This document shows, one piece after another, positions 23,914-34,929 of a stretch of DNA of 64,000 nt. This DNA is from Monarcha castaneiventris obscurior (lineage: Eukaryota > Chordata > Aves > Passeriformes > Monarchidae), in the NCBI GenBank assembly GCA_026261815.1, contig JAMPIT010000258.1, forward strand, positions 8,237,501 to 8,301,500, read 5' to 3'. The position numbers and the translations under genes are program-made. Each line of letters opens with the position of its first letter. Positions within the stretch are counted from its first letter, which is position 1. Under the pieces are notes generated by a model, which was not told the origin of the DNA, made no database searches, and worked only from the letters and a program-made list of their open reading frames with translations.

Positions 23914-24214
23914 CTGCAGAGAGGAAGATTTCCTTGCCCAGTGGGATGACCTGCTACCTATGTGCTGTTTTCTCTATTCTCCCTTCAAGATAGTAAAAGA
24001 GGAATAAAGAAGTAGGTGGGAAAAGAGAAATATAAACCATGACAGGAAAGAAAACCAGGACATGTTTATGGGGGACAACCAACTGCCTTCCTCCTACAAA
24101 TGACACCATCCAAAATCTGTACTGGCACTTTTAACAGCTGAGGGTAGAAGAAGGGGTAGTTCAACTCTCAACTCTGCTGAAAACTCCCTTGCAAGTCTTG
24201 AAAATAAGTGTCCA
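23914..24214. other. Non-coding stretch, nothing recognised
   Basis: Short unique interval between the exon-like segment and a MIR-like relic. Confidence 0.45.
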
Positions 24215-24345
24215 TACTTCAGAATGCCTCCGTTTGGGTCAATCTGCTGCTTAAAAAAAAAAAAAAAAGCTTCACAGGATTGTTCAAAGCTTAAATGAGC
24301 ATTTGAAGAGCTCTAGCAGGAATGAGATGAAGGGTACTCTCAGAA
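24215..24345 (+). repeat. MIR-type SINE relic, sense, with A-tract
   Basis: TTCACAGGATTGTTCAAAGC at 24271-24290 followed by TTAAATGAGC at 24291-24300 and GAAGAGCTCT fits the MIR core (CTCATAGGGTTGTTGTGAGG, ATTAAATGAG). An internal run of 16 A at 24253-24268 sits where MIR has its AATGGGGATAATAA stretch. The match is moderate. Confidence 0.45.
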
Positions 24346-27059
24346 AGACAAAGCACTATCATCATAGAGTGTAATCTTGATGTTTTTTATGAGCAAGCAT
24401 AAGATTCCAGCAGTAATCTTTAAAGCAACATCCATTATCTGGAAAATTAGCTTTCAGCTAATGGTCTGTTACAGGTCACACTTGGTAAAACTCCACGCAC
24501 ATTTTCTTCCTTTTTCCCTTAAAAGCACTTGGAAATCCTGTGACAGCTGTCTGAGGGGAGCAGCCTGGCTGGCTGATGGCACACGGTGACTTGGAGAGAT
24601 GAGGAGGAGCGTGCTCCCATCACACAGCGGGTGAACCTCCAGCCTGGCACCATGAACCCCTTAAGATGCCTCCACAGGGCAGAGATCTCACCCAGTCACA
24701 TCTCACCCGGCCTGCAGAGCCTGCTGGGGCCAGGCACTCTGTATTAGGACTCTGGCTGGCGATAAGGGTCAGTCTTAGACACCTCCTTAGCAGGACATTT
24801 GGGCGGCAAAAAGCAGGAGGTGGTGTTCTCCTAAATGGATTTCTTTCGTTTGAGACTCCCTGAAGACCTGCCTGAGCCAAAGTGCCTGGAGAGGGGGATG
24901 AAACCTCACCTAGCCAGGCTGAGCCCCTCAGCACCCTTGATGCACTTACTGCTTGTCTTTCCAGAGACTGTGCTCTCCCAGGTGAGGAACTCTGTGAAGA
25001 TCACAAAAAGTTCAAATGGGAGCTGAAAGCACCAAATCTCCCTCCAGCCTCAGCAGTTCAGCACCCACCTCCCTCCCAGCTGCTGAACCTTTGTGGGGAG
25101 CAGCCCCTCTCCCAATATCACCTAAAAATGCCCTACTTGAAAGAGTCTTTGCTCCAGGGAAGCCCATTCCTTGCTGTGGCCACCCTCTCTGGCTGTCTCA
25201 TGGCACACAGAGTGACCTTCCCCACATCACACAAAGGCGCCAGTGCTTTGTGCCCACCAAACACTGATGAGGGACCACAAGCAGTGGCCACCCCTATGGA
25301 GGGAGCTCCAGAGTCTAAGTCAGATGGTGGTCTCCCTGTAGGCCCTGGAGATCCATCCCTTCTCCTGGAAGAACAAAGAGCTAATTCACTGACACCAGTG
25401 TGCAAAGCCAAGAAATCCTACTGGTGCTGCTCAGAGAGAGGGGAGCCAAACTCAGCAGCAAATAAAAGGAGAAAAGAAGACCAAAGATGACTATTACTAT
25501 TTAACAGCTTTGAGGCTGTGCCTTTACTGAGCAGAGGCAGCACCAGGGTGAGGAGCTCAAGAGCCCAGAGGGCTGAGCTGGCTATGTTGGGCAACATGGC
25601 CATGCTCCTGCCCAGCTCTGCCATCATCCAGGGCTGCTTGTGGCCCTGGGAAACAGCCTGGTTCCAGCCTGGATGAAACAACTGGTTCATTTCTTTGGGT
25701 GTAGAGCCAGCCCTGATGTTTGGGTATTAATGGCTTCGAAATATCATTTCACAGCCAGCAGTGCATGGCTCAAAGAGCACAGTCCGTGATGGGAAAGTGG
25801 GAACCTCCATGCCACAGCCACATGGGTTTGGGTCTCAGCTGAACAATCTTTCATGGTGAAAAATATGGATAAAAGGAGAAATGGGCAGAGTTTGGTTTGG
25901 GTCTTTTGCCTGAATGAAAAGAAAGTTATTCCTCATTTTAATATCTTTGTCATTGTATGCCATACTGGCCAAAATGTTATGTCATATTTCTAAAAACCAG
26001 CCATTTTGAGTTCTTGCTTGCCAAAAGCAAAGGAAGCAAAGGATGTTTTTACAGCTTTTTAAAACCAAAGCCTCATGGGGGAAAATGAAAATTTTAAATA
26101 CAATTTTTCCCCTTCTATTTACTTTGCTAAAAAATGGCTTTCTACTGGGAAAGTGATTAAAATTAAAACCAATTGTTGAGTCACTCCTCCAGACTTCTCA
26201 TGGATTTGCTGTAAACTCAGCAGACATAAAAATCTCATTCATACTATGAGGGGTCTTTCCAATTTTCTGAAAGTTTATGGCACTGCAGCAGGGCTGACAC
26301 TGTTGTTAAACAAGCTGAAGCTAAATCCTGGGTTTGAAACCAGCTGATAGACAATCTCAGAGGAAACAACATCACTTTCGTAAAGTGCTATTCTGCTTCT
26401 TCCCTCCAAGCTTGGATTTAATGATTTATTTACAATATGAAGTGAAGTACTTTCATTTGTTAGAAGGACAAGCAAAGCCCTGGCTGCAGTGTGAAGACAA
26501 CCTGGTGTCTTCCCACCTCTTCCAAGGATTACTTGGGTGGACTGGTAGCAGCTTTGCCCCATAGTCCCAGGCTCTCTGCAGCAATGTCAGGGTGAAGACA
26601 CCCATCCAAGCTCCTTGGGGAAATCCACACTCACTGTCCAAATAGAGCTGAAGGTCAAGGATTTTCCAAACTGCATCCCTTTTCCAGTTGCAGCATCTCC
26701 AAACCCACTGCCTCATAAAACTTGCAAGCAGACTATGAACAAATTGAGAACTGCAACAAGACCTCCTATAAGTGGAGTAATTCCAACTCTGGTTGCAATC
26801 TAATCAAGTTTATACGATGGCTGCTGGCCGACACTGGGGAAAGAAAATGGAGGAGAGAGACCCGAGACATTTCCATTTGTCTGGGTGAGACAGTTTTCTG
26901 CTTCATGCAAAGCTTCTGAGCCTCAGGGACTCCATCTGAGGTCCTGCTGCCTGTTTTGTCCAAGGAGAAGAGAGCTAAAAAGCCAATGGTCTTGATACAA
27001 AGAATGGCTAAGCAGGCCTCTGGCTGGAAAAAAAGATACATAAGAGGAAATCTGAATTG
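24346..27059. other. Non-coding stretch, no clear element
   Basis: Overlapping frames of 202 codons (24882-25490, plus) and about 90 codons (25133-25411, minus) occupy the same GC-rich DNA and are Pro/Ser/Leu-rich without domains. A minus-strand splice-flanked 42-bp segment at 24950-24991 is a further decoy-type exon. Positions 25900-26240 are AT-rich unique sequence. Confidence 0.45.
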
Positions 27060-27112
27060 TTTGAACAAAATCCTGGGTTGGACAAGATGTAGTTGTTCAC
27101 GATCTCTTCCAA
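27060..27112 (+). repeat. CR1 LINE 3'-end relic, sense
   Basis: GGGTTGGACAAGATG at 27075-27089 followed by GATCTCTTCCAACAC near 27100-27114 matches the CR1 terminal region (GGTTGGACTAGATGATC and GGTCCCTTCCAACC) in order and spacing. The terminal ATTCTATG-type repeats are not preserved. Confidence 0.5.
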
Positions 27113-28499
27113 CACCAGAATTGGAGTTCCTAGAGCAGGAACATAAAATTAAACTTCCAAAGGTTCGAAGGTGGCAGGTTTAAAGCAAACACAAAGAAAC
27201 AGTTTGGGTGGTTCAAATGCAACTTGGAGTTGAGTTGTGGCACTCTGTCCCAGGATGTACGATTAACTGATAATACAGCTTAAATGGAGACCGACACAAG
27301 TTCAAGAAAAAAACAAAACCTGGGATTTGTTAAAGAAGCTTAAATCACCTCTAGTCCAGGAGGTCCTTGGGGGATGCAGAGTATTTGGAAGTGTCCTGCA
27401 TGCTTGCCCTGCATCTTTTCTCTTCTGTTTGCACCCACTTGCAGCCTCAGCCCAAGACAAGATTCGTTATTAGATGAACACTCAGGGTGTCCACCCCTAG
27501 GTATAAGATCAAAGTCCTGAACTGCTCTGTGGAGGCATGCCCAGGCCTCAGCTGCCCCCGTGCCTGGAGATCGTCTCACCACCTCCAGAGAAGCTGCCCA
27601 ACTCCAAATGGGGCACAGTGGGAGTTAATGTGTTGAAGATGTAGAGCTGCCTCACACCCTACTCTGACAGACATGGACCTGCACAGAGCCAGCCAGCAGA
27701 TTCCTGACTGACAGCTTCACAAACGATAAGCCATTTAAAATTAACCACACCAACTATCAAACTTTTCCTACAGTGGAAGTACCTTTTTTGGGGACAAGGA
27801 CAGCAAGAAAATAGCCCTGAGTATAAAGACACTCATCCCGTAGGAGCACTCTGTGCCAGAAAACTCTCTCCACTGGCATGCACATCCCTGCCTCTCCAGG
27901 GTCCTTTCAGGTCCTAGACTTCACTCTGAAACCATGCAGGAGTACACTGGGGACCATGAGAATTAAGGTTTTCCTGGCCTTTGTGTTCATGGGTTGGAGG
28001 GAAAACCAGATGATATTAAAGCTTTGACTTGTTTCCAGTTTAGCTTCCTACTGCAGTCACAAACTGGGATTAGCAGCCTGAGTATGCAGGCACAATCCTC
28101 CAGAAACATCTCAGCTGCAGTTTTTAGCTACAAGTTATTATCCCCTTGCTACTCAGATCCACGTCCCAGTGCTTTCCTCAAGACCTCATTCCCCAAGCCA
28201 CACAAAAGACTCCCTAGAACTCAAAGCTGCTCTGGGTATGTCACGCTTTGCCAGCACACAGGGAAAGGAGCAGCAGGTTATACACATAACACAGCTTCCA
28301 ACAGGGCTCGGCCATGGAAGGTGTATAAAATGGTATTAGCAACAACTTGGTAAAAAGGAGCCATGTTGGTGTCACGGAGCACAATGAAAAGCATAATTGG
28401 TTACAGCTGACAAACACAGAATTGCATTAAACAGAACATTCGATGCTGGGCCATGGTTTACATCAAATTGTCAATCTCAATATGGCAATCCCCTAAAAG
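27113..28499. other. Non-coding stretch, nothing recognised
   Basis: Unique sequence. CACCTCTAGTCCAGG near 27347 faintly resembles an antisense CR1 end but cannot be extended. A 119-codon plus frame at 27994-28353 has no domain. Confidence 0.45.
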
Positions 28500-28760
28500 G
28501 GCCACTTTTTTTGTAAGCCCTCAGGAAACATAGCAAATCATGGCAACATGTTTATAGTCTTCAAATGCCACACAAGGAACCTGATATGCATCTTTTACGG
28601 TGGGATATACTGGAGGGTGTTTCAGCGCGTCCATACTCATTTTCCAAATACATTTCACAGCCTCGTTAAGCCTTCCCGAACCTCTCAAAGATCGACTTCT
28701 AGGTGAAGCTGTGGAGTGGACAATCATCAAGGCCAAACTCACTCAATAAAAGTGAGATCA
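28500..28760. promoter_or_regulatory. CNE-like block with retained CpGs
   Basis: AT-rich unique sequence with several isolated CpGs (TTTTACGGTGG near 28595, CAGCGCGTCC near 28624, CCTCGTTAAG and CCCGAACC near 28662-28680, AGATCGACTTC near 28691). CpG retention outside islands is typical of constrained or unmethylated DNA. A 73-codon minus-strand frame at 28521-28742 spans nearly the whole block, so a coding exon is an alternative, but I recognise no family. Confidence 0.32.
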
Positions 28761-30089
28761 TTTGCCTTATCTCTGTGTTGCTTTCTATCTTCAAGTCTGG
28801 CAATGAAGGCTGGAAACAGCAGCAACAACACACAGATCTTTACAGCCTGTCCTGAACTTCGCTGTCTGCTGCTGCCATATCAACTGCCCTTGGACTTCGG
28901 CACAAAACTTGACACCAGTAACCACAGTAGAAGGTCAATGATATTTATGTCCAAACAAAAGGGTTTTTCTGTGCTTATTCTGGCTGGAATTCAAGTTATT
29001 CCAAGATGGTTTGTGGTTCCTGCACCTATTTACACACCAGATCCCTTGGGGAAGGGGCAGGTTTGCATGGTGCCTGTGACAGCCAAGTCCTGATGCTACC
29101 TGAACATTCTGCTGCCTGTCATAAGAGCAAGGGCTGGGTCAGACAGAGATGGCACCTCCAGCACAGTCAGAACCATTTTGAGTTTGGGAAGATGCACCAG
29201 GTCTTGCTGCACTTAGAGCAAACTCTGCCATGTTAGGATGTTTCATGAGCGGCAGAGCCTCTGAAATACATTGTCCTGAGATGTTTGTGCTTTAGATTCT
29301 CCAGTGTCTTATACTCAGGCTGAGCTCAGGGTGCAGGTCTTGCAGGGGAAGCTGTGAGTCTCTTTCCTTCACCCAGTTTCAGGTTTTCATGAATCTGGTA
29401 AGCAGTTTTTTAAGGTATTTTTAAGACCTTCAGCTAGGTGTCAGTTTTTCCACCAGCTCCATCAGGTCGGTGGAAATGAGGACAAATAGACAGACTACAT
29501 ACTGGAATAAGGTAAGCAAACTAAAAATTCACAGTTTAATTTTCAACTTCAGAAGAACAGAATAACTTACAGCAGGAAAAAACATTTTACAAACTCAAAC
29601 AAGCTGCTTAAAATGATGATCCCAATTACCTACTCTGTAGATGACCTGCTATGATATCAGCATATCTTCAAGGTTTCAAGATAAGGAACTACAACACAAG
29701 GCAGATCTTTACAGCAGGATGGCAGTACCCTGAGTTCATTCAAAGTCCTGGTTTACTACCATGAGTACTCAGATAGCCTTCCAGAAAATAGCTTTGAGCT
29801 AACTTTATTAAAGAACAAGCAAGAAGAAGAGTCAACAAAACTGTTCTCTAAGTTTTAAATACCAGGAGGGGAGGAAGCTTTATTGCTTTATGCTACTACA
29901 TTACACAGATACAACAACAGCTGTCAACAATAATATTATCTGTATTACAGCAGAGATCCCAGCTGAGACTAAGGTCTCATTGTGCAGGACACTTGTAAAA
30001 ACCAACTAGGAATACACTGCAAGAAACCACTCCCTAAAGAAACTCAAGACTAAATGGGCAAGAGGGAAAGAATGGGGGAAAATGACATG
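28761..30089. other. Non-coding stretch with one weak exon-like segment
   Basis: The segment 29457-29511 (55 bp) has an acceptor with a T-rich tract (CAGTTTTTCCACCAG) and an AAG|GTAAGC donor; both are moderate. Other sequence is unique and shows no repeat family. Confidence 0.4.
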
Positions 30090-30215
30090 ACCCTGCTTTT
30101 ACAGATGGGAAACTGAGGAATGCCAAGGATAAGTGACTTGCCAGAGGCTGAAATTAAAAGTCTGTGGCAGAGCCATAACTGAGTCCAGATTTTCCAAATC
30201 TAACTCCAATACCAC
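30090..30215 (-). repeat. MIR-type SINE relic, antisense
   Basis: TTTTACAGATGGGAAACTGAGG at 30097-30118, AAGTGACTTGCCAGAGG at 30130-30146 and GGCAGAGCCATAACTGAGTCC at 30166-30186 follow in the order of an antisense MIR (TTTACAGATG, AAGTCACTTGCCCAAGG, GGCAGAGCC). It is one of the clearest old SINE copies in the window. Confidence 0.72.
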
Positions 30216-30849
30216 CCAAATCCAGTAGACTTCCCTTTAAATTAGTCTTAATAATATTACAGTTGGATCTCACTTGTAATTGAACTGTAGAAATCAGAAG
30301 TGGTACGTATTTCCTTTTTTTTAGGAGCACTCTTATTTAGTCCACAGCACATTTTGCACAGGACTGTGAATTCTTCATAAAATGGGTCCATTGTGTTTAA
30401 TTTTCTCCACTTAACCTAGAGGCTGCACTTTTAGATGCTGTGCCAGGCACAAACTTGTTCCAGCAGAACTCAGCAGAACTTTTTCCTAATGCTCCTCCTC
30501 AAGGCTAACAAAGCTGCTCCCTCTGAAGCATCCACAGGAGATATGGGAACATTTAATACAACTTAATATACTCCCAGCACGTTGCTGTGAATGGGAAGCT
30601 CCTGAAGAAATGCCACAGCCCTGTAACACAACGTGTTGGATGAATGCTTAAACTTTTGTGGTTAACGAGAGTCAACATGGTAATTCAGTGTTAGTCAGAA
30701 TTACCACGGTTGGATTACCCATTTTTCAACTTCTCCTGTTCTAAGCCATCTTAGTGGCCTTTATTCATAAAAGACACAGATCTACCCATTTCAAATTGCC
30801 CCTTCATGTAAATACTGTCAGGACAAATAAAGTAGTTACTGCCAAGCCA
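30216..30849. other. Unique sequence with a 10-bp duplication
   Basis: CAGCAGAACT is repeated exactly at 30461-30470 and 30471-30480. Nothing else is recognised. Confidence 0.5.
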
Positions 30850-31500
30850 TCTGAAAATTATCAACACTTTTCGCTGTGAAGTAAGCAAAGTGAAGTCCAT
30901 AACAAGATAGTAATTTGCACCTTTTTTTTTTTTAATTTGAGGAATAATTCACTTTTTTTGGTGCATAAGTTAAGCATGGAACATATTATTTAATCCTAAT
31001 GCAAATCACACCAGCAGGAAATGTCGTAAAGAAAAAAGTAATCTTCTGAAGGAAAAATAAATTATCGACCACGTTAAGAAGGAAAGAAACATTCTCGAAT
31101 AATTTCTTTCTTTGTTGGTATTGGCTGGCAGCATAATCCTTCCAAGTAAATTGTAATTTCCAAATTAGATTATACATTATGTCATATTAGTTTTATATTA
31201 GAAAAACAAACTGACTGAAAGGAAAAATGCCAAAGTCGACTTGCCTGGTAATGTAAAATTTTTGTGTTTCTGCTGTGAAATGCTAATGTTTCTATGTTTC
31301 TTTTTTTTTTTTTTAAACAAGTTTTACAGCAAACATAAAACCTAAATTAAGGCAAGATATTTACTTTACTTGACCAAGCCCTGTTTGAAACATAAATAGA
31401 AAAAAAAGACCGAGCATTTTCAGGACACCACATAACCATAGCAACAGTTATCTCTGTATATAAATACTGATGCTGGCATGAAAATTTTTATGAGTTATAC
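30850..31500. promoter_or_regulatory. CNE-like AT-rich block
   Basis: Strongly AT-rich unique DNA with occasional CpGs (TTTTCGCTG near 30868, TTATCGACCACG near 31062, TTCTCGAAT near 31092, AAGTCGACTTG near 31233). ATTA/TAAT cores recur through 30980-31200. T-tracts lie at 30922-30933 and near 31300. A regulatory role is inferred from composition. Confidence 0.3.
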
Positions 31501-31729
31501 ATCAATCAAGAATATAAACACCTATTGCACTCACAAATAACATATAGAGAGAACGTTAAACCTGCACAGGTCAAGCAATCTGAAGTCAGGAAATGGAGGA
31601 CTTGAGAATGGCTGTGTAACTTTTGCATTGCTCCTGTCTTTGTTAGGAAAGAGTATTTAAATACCACCCTCTATCAGGTTTTTTTCACACTATTCCTGAT
31701 TAAGTCACTGTCCAGAATGGATGGTGTTT

Positions 31730-31860
31730 GCTGGATACATGGTCTGGGACATTAGTCCTGTGAGGAGCAGCTGAGGGTACTGGGATTCTTTAATCTAATT
31801 TTAAGGGGAAAAAGCTGAGGGAAGATGCTTGGTCCAAGCCTCCTTTACAATATGTTTCCC
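31730..31860 (+). repeat. CR1 LINE fragment, sense
   Basis: GGACATTAGTCCTGTGAGGA at 31747-31766, AGCTGAGGGTACTGGG at 31769-31784 and AAGCTGAGGGAAGATGCTTG near 31812 match the CR1 3' region (CATCTCCCCTATGAGGA, GGCTGAGGGAGCTGGG, AGGCTGAGGGGAGACC) in order. This is a non-coding relic of the ORF2/3' end part. Confidence 0.6.
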
Positions 31861-31910
31861 AAACTCTACATCTCAGAGGGACTGCAAATCTGCTTTTCCC
31901 CCACTTTCAG

Positions 31911-32014
31911 AAAATCTTAAAATGCCACTAAGCAAAGACAACACCTTAGCATGGACACGTGTCAGATGGGGTGACCTAGGAACAAGGCCATATGGCATCA
32001 GGGAAGAAAGCAAG
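31911..32014 (+). other. Exon-like segment, 104 bp, next to CR1
   Basis: A strong acceptor (CTTTTCCCCCACTTTCAG, ending 31910) and a strong donor CAAG|GTAAGTA flank 104 bp that is open in one frame only (NLKMPLSKDNTLAWTRVRWG and 14 further residues). The segment lies just downstream of a CR1 fragment, so it could be a repeat-derived or decoy exon. No known family matches. Confidence 0.22.
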
Positions 32015-32289
32015 GTAAGTACAGGACCATGAGGAAGATGAGATTGAGGATGTCCCAGCACACAGGACCTGCTGAGAGCAATCATTTGCAGAATATTTTG
32101 AAGACAACCAGCCAGGGATAAACATGGAAATACTGTAATTTCTTCATGACCTGTTAAACTGTCCCAGAGCACTCTACTGTCACTACAATTTTTCACTAAG
32201 TTTAGGCAGTCAAAAACAAATTATAAAACAATCAATCCCAGCTGCTTCAGGAACCAAAAGCTCACCCATCTGTTTCTCCAAGGAGCTGG

Positions 32290-32330
32290 CTGCAGATGAT
32301 CAGGAAAAGTTCCACCTAAACAGACCAGCT
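32290..32330 (+). repeat. Short CR1 fragment, sense
   Basis: GGAAAAGTTCCACCTAAACAG at 32303-32323 matches the CR1 3' motif GGAAGTTCCATCTAAACATG, which in the consensus lies downstream of the 31.73 kb piece. The two may be one copy separated by about 430 bp of unrelated or diverged DNA. Confidence 0.45.
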
Positions 32331-32379
32331 GACAAGTACAAAATGCTTTGGTATTAATTAAAGAAACTGGAAGACTGAT

Positions 32380-32500
32380 CACATAAAGTGCATTTTATAC
32401 ATACAAAGGGAGAATAACCTGTAATGGGGAAGGAGATGTGAGAAAGGACCTGTGCATCCTAGTCCAGAAAGACTGACACTGCGCACAGACCCTAACAGCA
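32380..32500 (+). repeat. CR1 LINE fragment, sense
   Basis: GGGAGAATAACC at 32409-32420 and GAAAGGACCTGTGCATCCTA at 32442-32461 correspond to the CR1 segments GGGAGGAATAACCCC and GAGAAGGACCTGGGGGTCCTGG. These lie upstream in the consensus of the piece at 32.3 kb, so this is a second copy or a rearranged one. Confidence 0.48.
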
Positions 32501-33989
32501 ATAACTTTGAAATAGTGGATGTTTAGCATCCCAAAATTACCTTTTGCCACTAGATTTTTCCCAAATGGCAAGGCTACGAATAACTGATTTAACCCTCCAT
32601 GTGCCCAAAGGAATGTCTGGACATGGAATCATCTTAGATGTTAAAAGAAATATATATAGATATATTAGACAAAAATATGGCCTCCAAAGATCATTTTGAA
32701 CTCAAGCGTTTAAAGAACCAAAAGAAAGGTTTAAATGTAAGCTCCCACTTCATCTCAGTGACAATCTCACTTCTCCCATAATATAATACCATAAACTACA
32801 AAAGGGTGGTTTTAACTCTAATATATTTTTATATCATCACAGCTACAGCCACATTCCCATTATAAAACAGACAGATAGACAGACATGTCTATCTCACTTC
32901 CTGCAAAGGTTATACTTAGAAGCTTTTCAAAAGGAGCCAAGAGACTATTAATATATGTAGTAATGTGGTGATGAACACAAGTACCATGAGGCACAGACCA
33001 GTACAAAGCCCTTAGAAAAGTCAGCTCTAAGCTGTGATTCTACACAATTTCTTGGCTTCCCTAACAGTTTATGATATTTTTTAAAACATCTATTAATCAC
33101 CTGGCAATCCTCAGCAGACACTTCTAAGGGGATTTTTCATGAAAAGCAACATACACACATAATCTTGGGATTTTGCATAAGACAAAATCATCAATGGTAG
33201 TGTAAAGCAAGCAAGGAGCCAAACTCCATGTTATGTAGCCTCGTTTTTGTAGTTGATCACATTTGATCATGGGTGTCACCACACACCTATTTGGATAACT
33301 TTTTTTGCATTTTGGTCTTACTGCACTAAACCTCTAATGATTTACACAGCCCCATCGGTCTCACTTAGCCCATTCTATATATTGTTTGCATGTAGGTGGC
33401 TAGAATTGGCTTATTAAGGTGTAACCCTGTGATTATCTCATGTTTATGAAGGGCCAGAGATAGATTTAGTTCATCTGACATTCACCGGAATGACATAGAG
33501 ACTTGACAAAAGAGTTCATAAGTTTTTGATGGGGTTCCACTCTTCCCTGGCTTCCCCCACCTCAACCTTGCACAGGCATCCACTTCACAGAACAAGAAAA
33601 AAACATGCTGGCTTTGTGTTTCCCCTCTTCCATCACATCTTAAAAGAAGGTCAGTTGATGAGTGTGCAAATCTGCAAGGTGTTTTATTTCTTGACTCCGT
33701 ACTTCACTGACCCATGGGACTTCCTCTGCCATGACATCACCTGATCCAAGTGTCCCAACTAGGTATGAGAAAGGATGACATCTGATGGAAATTTTAAAGT
33801 AACTCCTCCATGATAGATACAATCCCTTCAGTCTTCTGTAAAGCAATGTTTACTGTATGTGAGCACAAAATTTATTTCTCTCATGTCTTGATACAAAACC
33901 ATCTGCTATGGATTTTTGAACTTTACCTCTATTATTGGTCTCGGTCAAAGAAAGGGCTAAATGGCTCATGACCTGATATGACGGGTCTC
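32501..33989. other. AT-rich unique stretch
   Basis: A short AT repeat lies at 32649-32667. A perfect inverted repeat AGATAGACA / TGTCTATCT with a 4-nt spacer is at 32873-32894, within a GACA/GATA patch. Two TTGATCA motifs lie 11 bp apart at about 33253 and 33264. No gene is recognised. Confidence 0.45.
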
Positions 33990-34290
33990 ACCAACCTGCC
34001 CTCTCTCGTGCAAGGAATCAATATTTGGCTTTGGTGTGAAGTATCTTTTCATGTTTTCCCTCCCAGGCCTGACCCCGGATATCCCTTTCACCCATGACTT
34101 TCCCAGAGAGGCAATCGAAGTAAGATCCACATTCATCAAAACATCTTTTTCATCTATTTTTTTTTTCGCCCACATTTTCAGACGGAGCTAACAGGGATTT
34201 TGCTGGAGGACTGAAATGCAAGTTGCCGTTCTAAACTCGACAGTCAGAGCACAGCTCTTCAGAAAACCTTTTGTGACACAAAATGCAATC
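33990..34290. promoter_or_regulatory. CNE-like block containing an exon-like segment
   Basis: Unique DNA with scattered CpGs (ACCCCGGATA near 34072, GGCAATCGAAG near 34110, TTTCGCCC near 34166, CAGACGGAG near 34180, GCCGTTC and CTCGACAG near 34225-34240). It contains the splice-flanked segment 34067-34119. It could be an exon with conserved intronic flanks or simply a regulatory element. Confidence 0.32.
34067..34119 (+). other. Exon-like segment, 53 bp, plus strand
   Basis: The acceptor TTTTCATGTTTTCCCTCCCAG ends at 34066 and the donor GAA|GTAAGA begins at 34120. Exactly one of the three frames is open across the segment; it starts after two bases of a split codon and reads LTPDIPFTHDFPREAIE. 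I do not recognise the peptide. The excellent acceptor and CpG-retaining context make it one of the better exon candidates, but a decoy cannot be excluded. Confidence 0.28.
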
Positions 34291-34929
34291 GGTGGTTAAG
34301 GAGTGGGGAAAAAATAAAAGCAACAATTCTGAAAACCAAAGGCTCTCACAATAAACTGGTGCATATAAAACAGCAGTTTCAAGAGAGTCTGAATCCCTGC
34401 CAAGGGAGACAAGACACATATACATGTACTTATACATACACAAAGAGTCCTGGAGACCATGTCCAGAATGATATAATTGGTTGGCAGGCACACGTCAATC
34501 ATTTTAGAGACTTATTATTTAGCTTAACAGGACCTCAAAGAAAGGAAAGCGGAAGTTAAATGAAGTAATCTCTCACCCAGCCCTGATGTATTATACTGTC
34601 TTCCTTTATACTGACTCATTTGTACCTATAGAAACTGTTCTCAATGACACAGGGACTGGGGATTATCAACAATAAAGGACCAGACTTGACCGTAGTCATC
34701 CATTACCATGAATGCTACTCAACAGCTTCTTCTATTAACAAAATTAAAAACAACAGCAAAAAGATTCCTTTTTTAACATTGTATTTGTTGCCATTGAAGT
34801 CCACTGGAAATATATATGCTGCAAACATCTGCTTTTACATACAGCCTTTGCACAGTGATTTCAGAGGAGGCCTGAAAGGCTCACTTCAAGGTTTTTATCT
34901 GGGGACACATTATTTAAATGAAGATCTTT
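34291..34929. other. Unique sequence, nothing recognised
   Basis: AT-rich DNA with a short ACATATACATGTA-type patch near 34415-34440. No element or exon is supported. Confidence 0.45.

Noticed and set aside
24950..24991. 42-bp minus-strand segment with acceptor TTCACAG and donor GCA|GTAAGT
   Set aside because: The acceptor is mediocre. It illustrates how often decoy exons arise by chance in such DNA.
24882..25490. 202-codon plus-strand frame
   Set aside because: Pro/Ser/Leu-rich, no family resemblance, and both strands are open here; best explained by local composition.
27345..27375. CACCTCTAGTCCAGG as an antisense CR1 end
   Set aside because: The match does not extend to the diagnostic GGTTGGAAGGGACC segment.
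29457..29511. 55-bp plus-strand splice-flanked segment
   Set aside because: Both splice signals are only moderate and no frame is informative.
32873..32894. Perfect 9-bp hairpin AGATAGACA / TGTCTATCT as a regulatory element
   Set aside because: It lies in a GACA/GATA low-complexity patch, where such symmetry arises easily; reported only as sequence structure.
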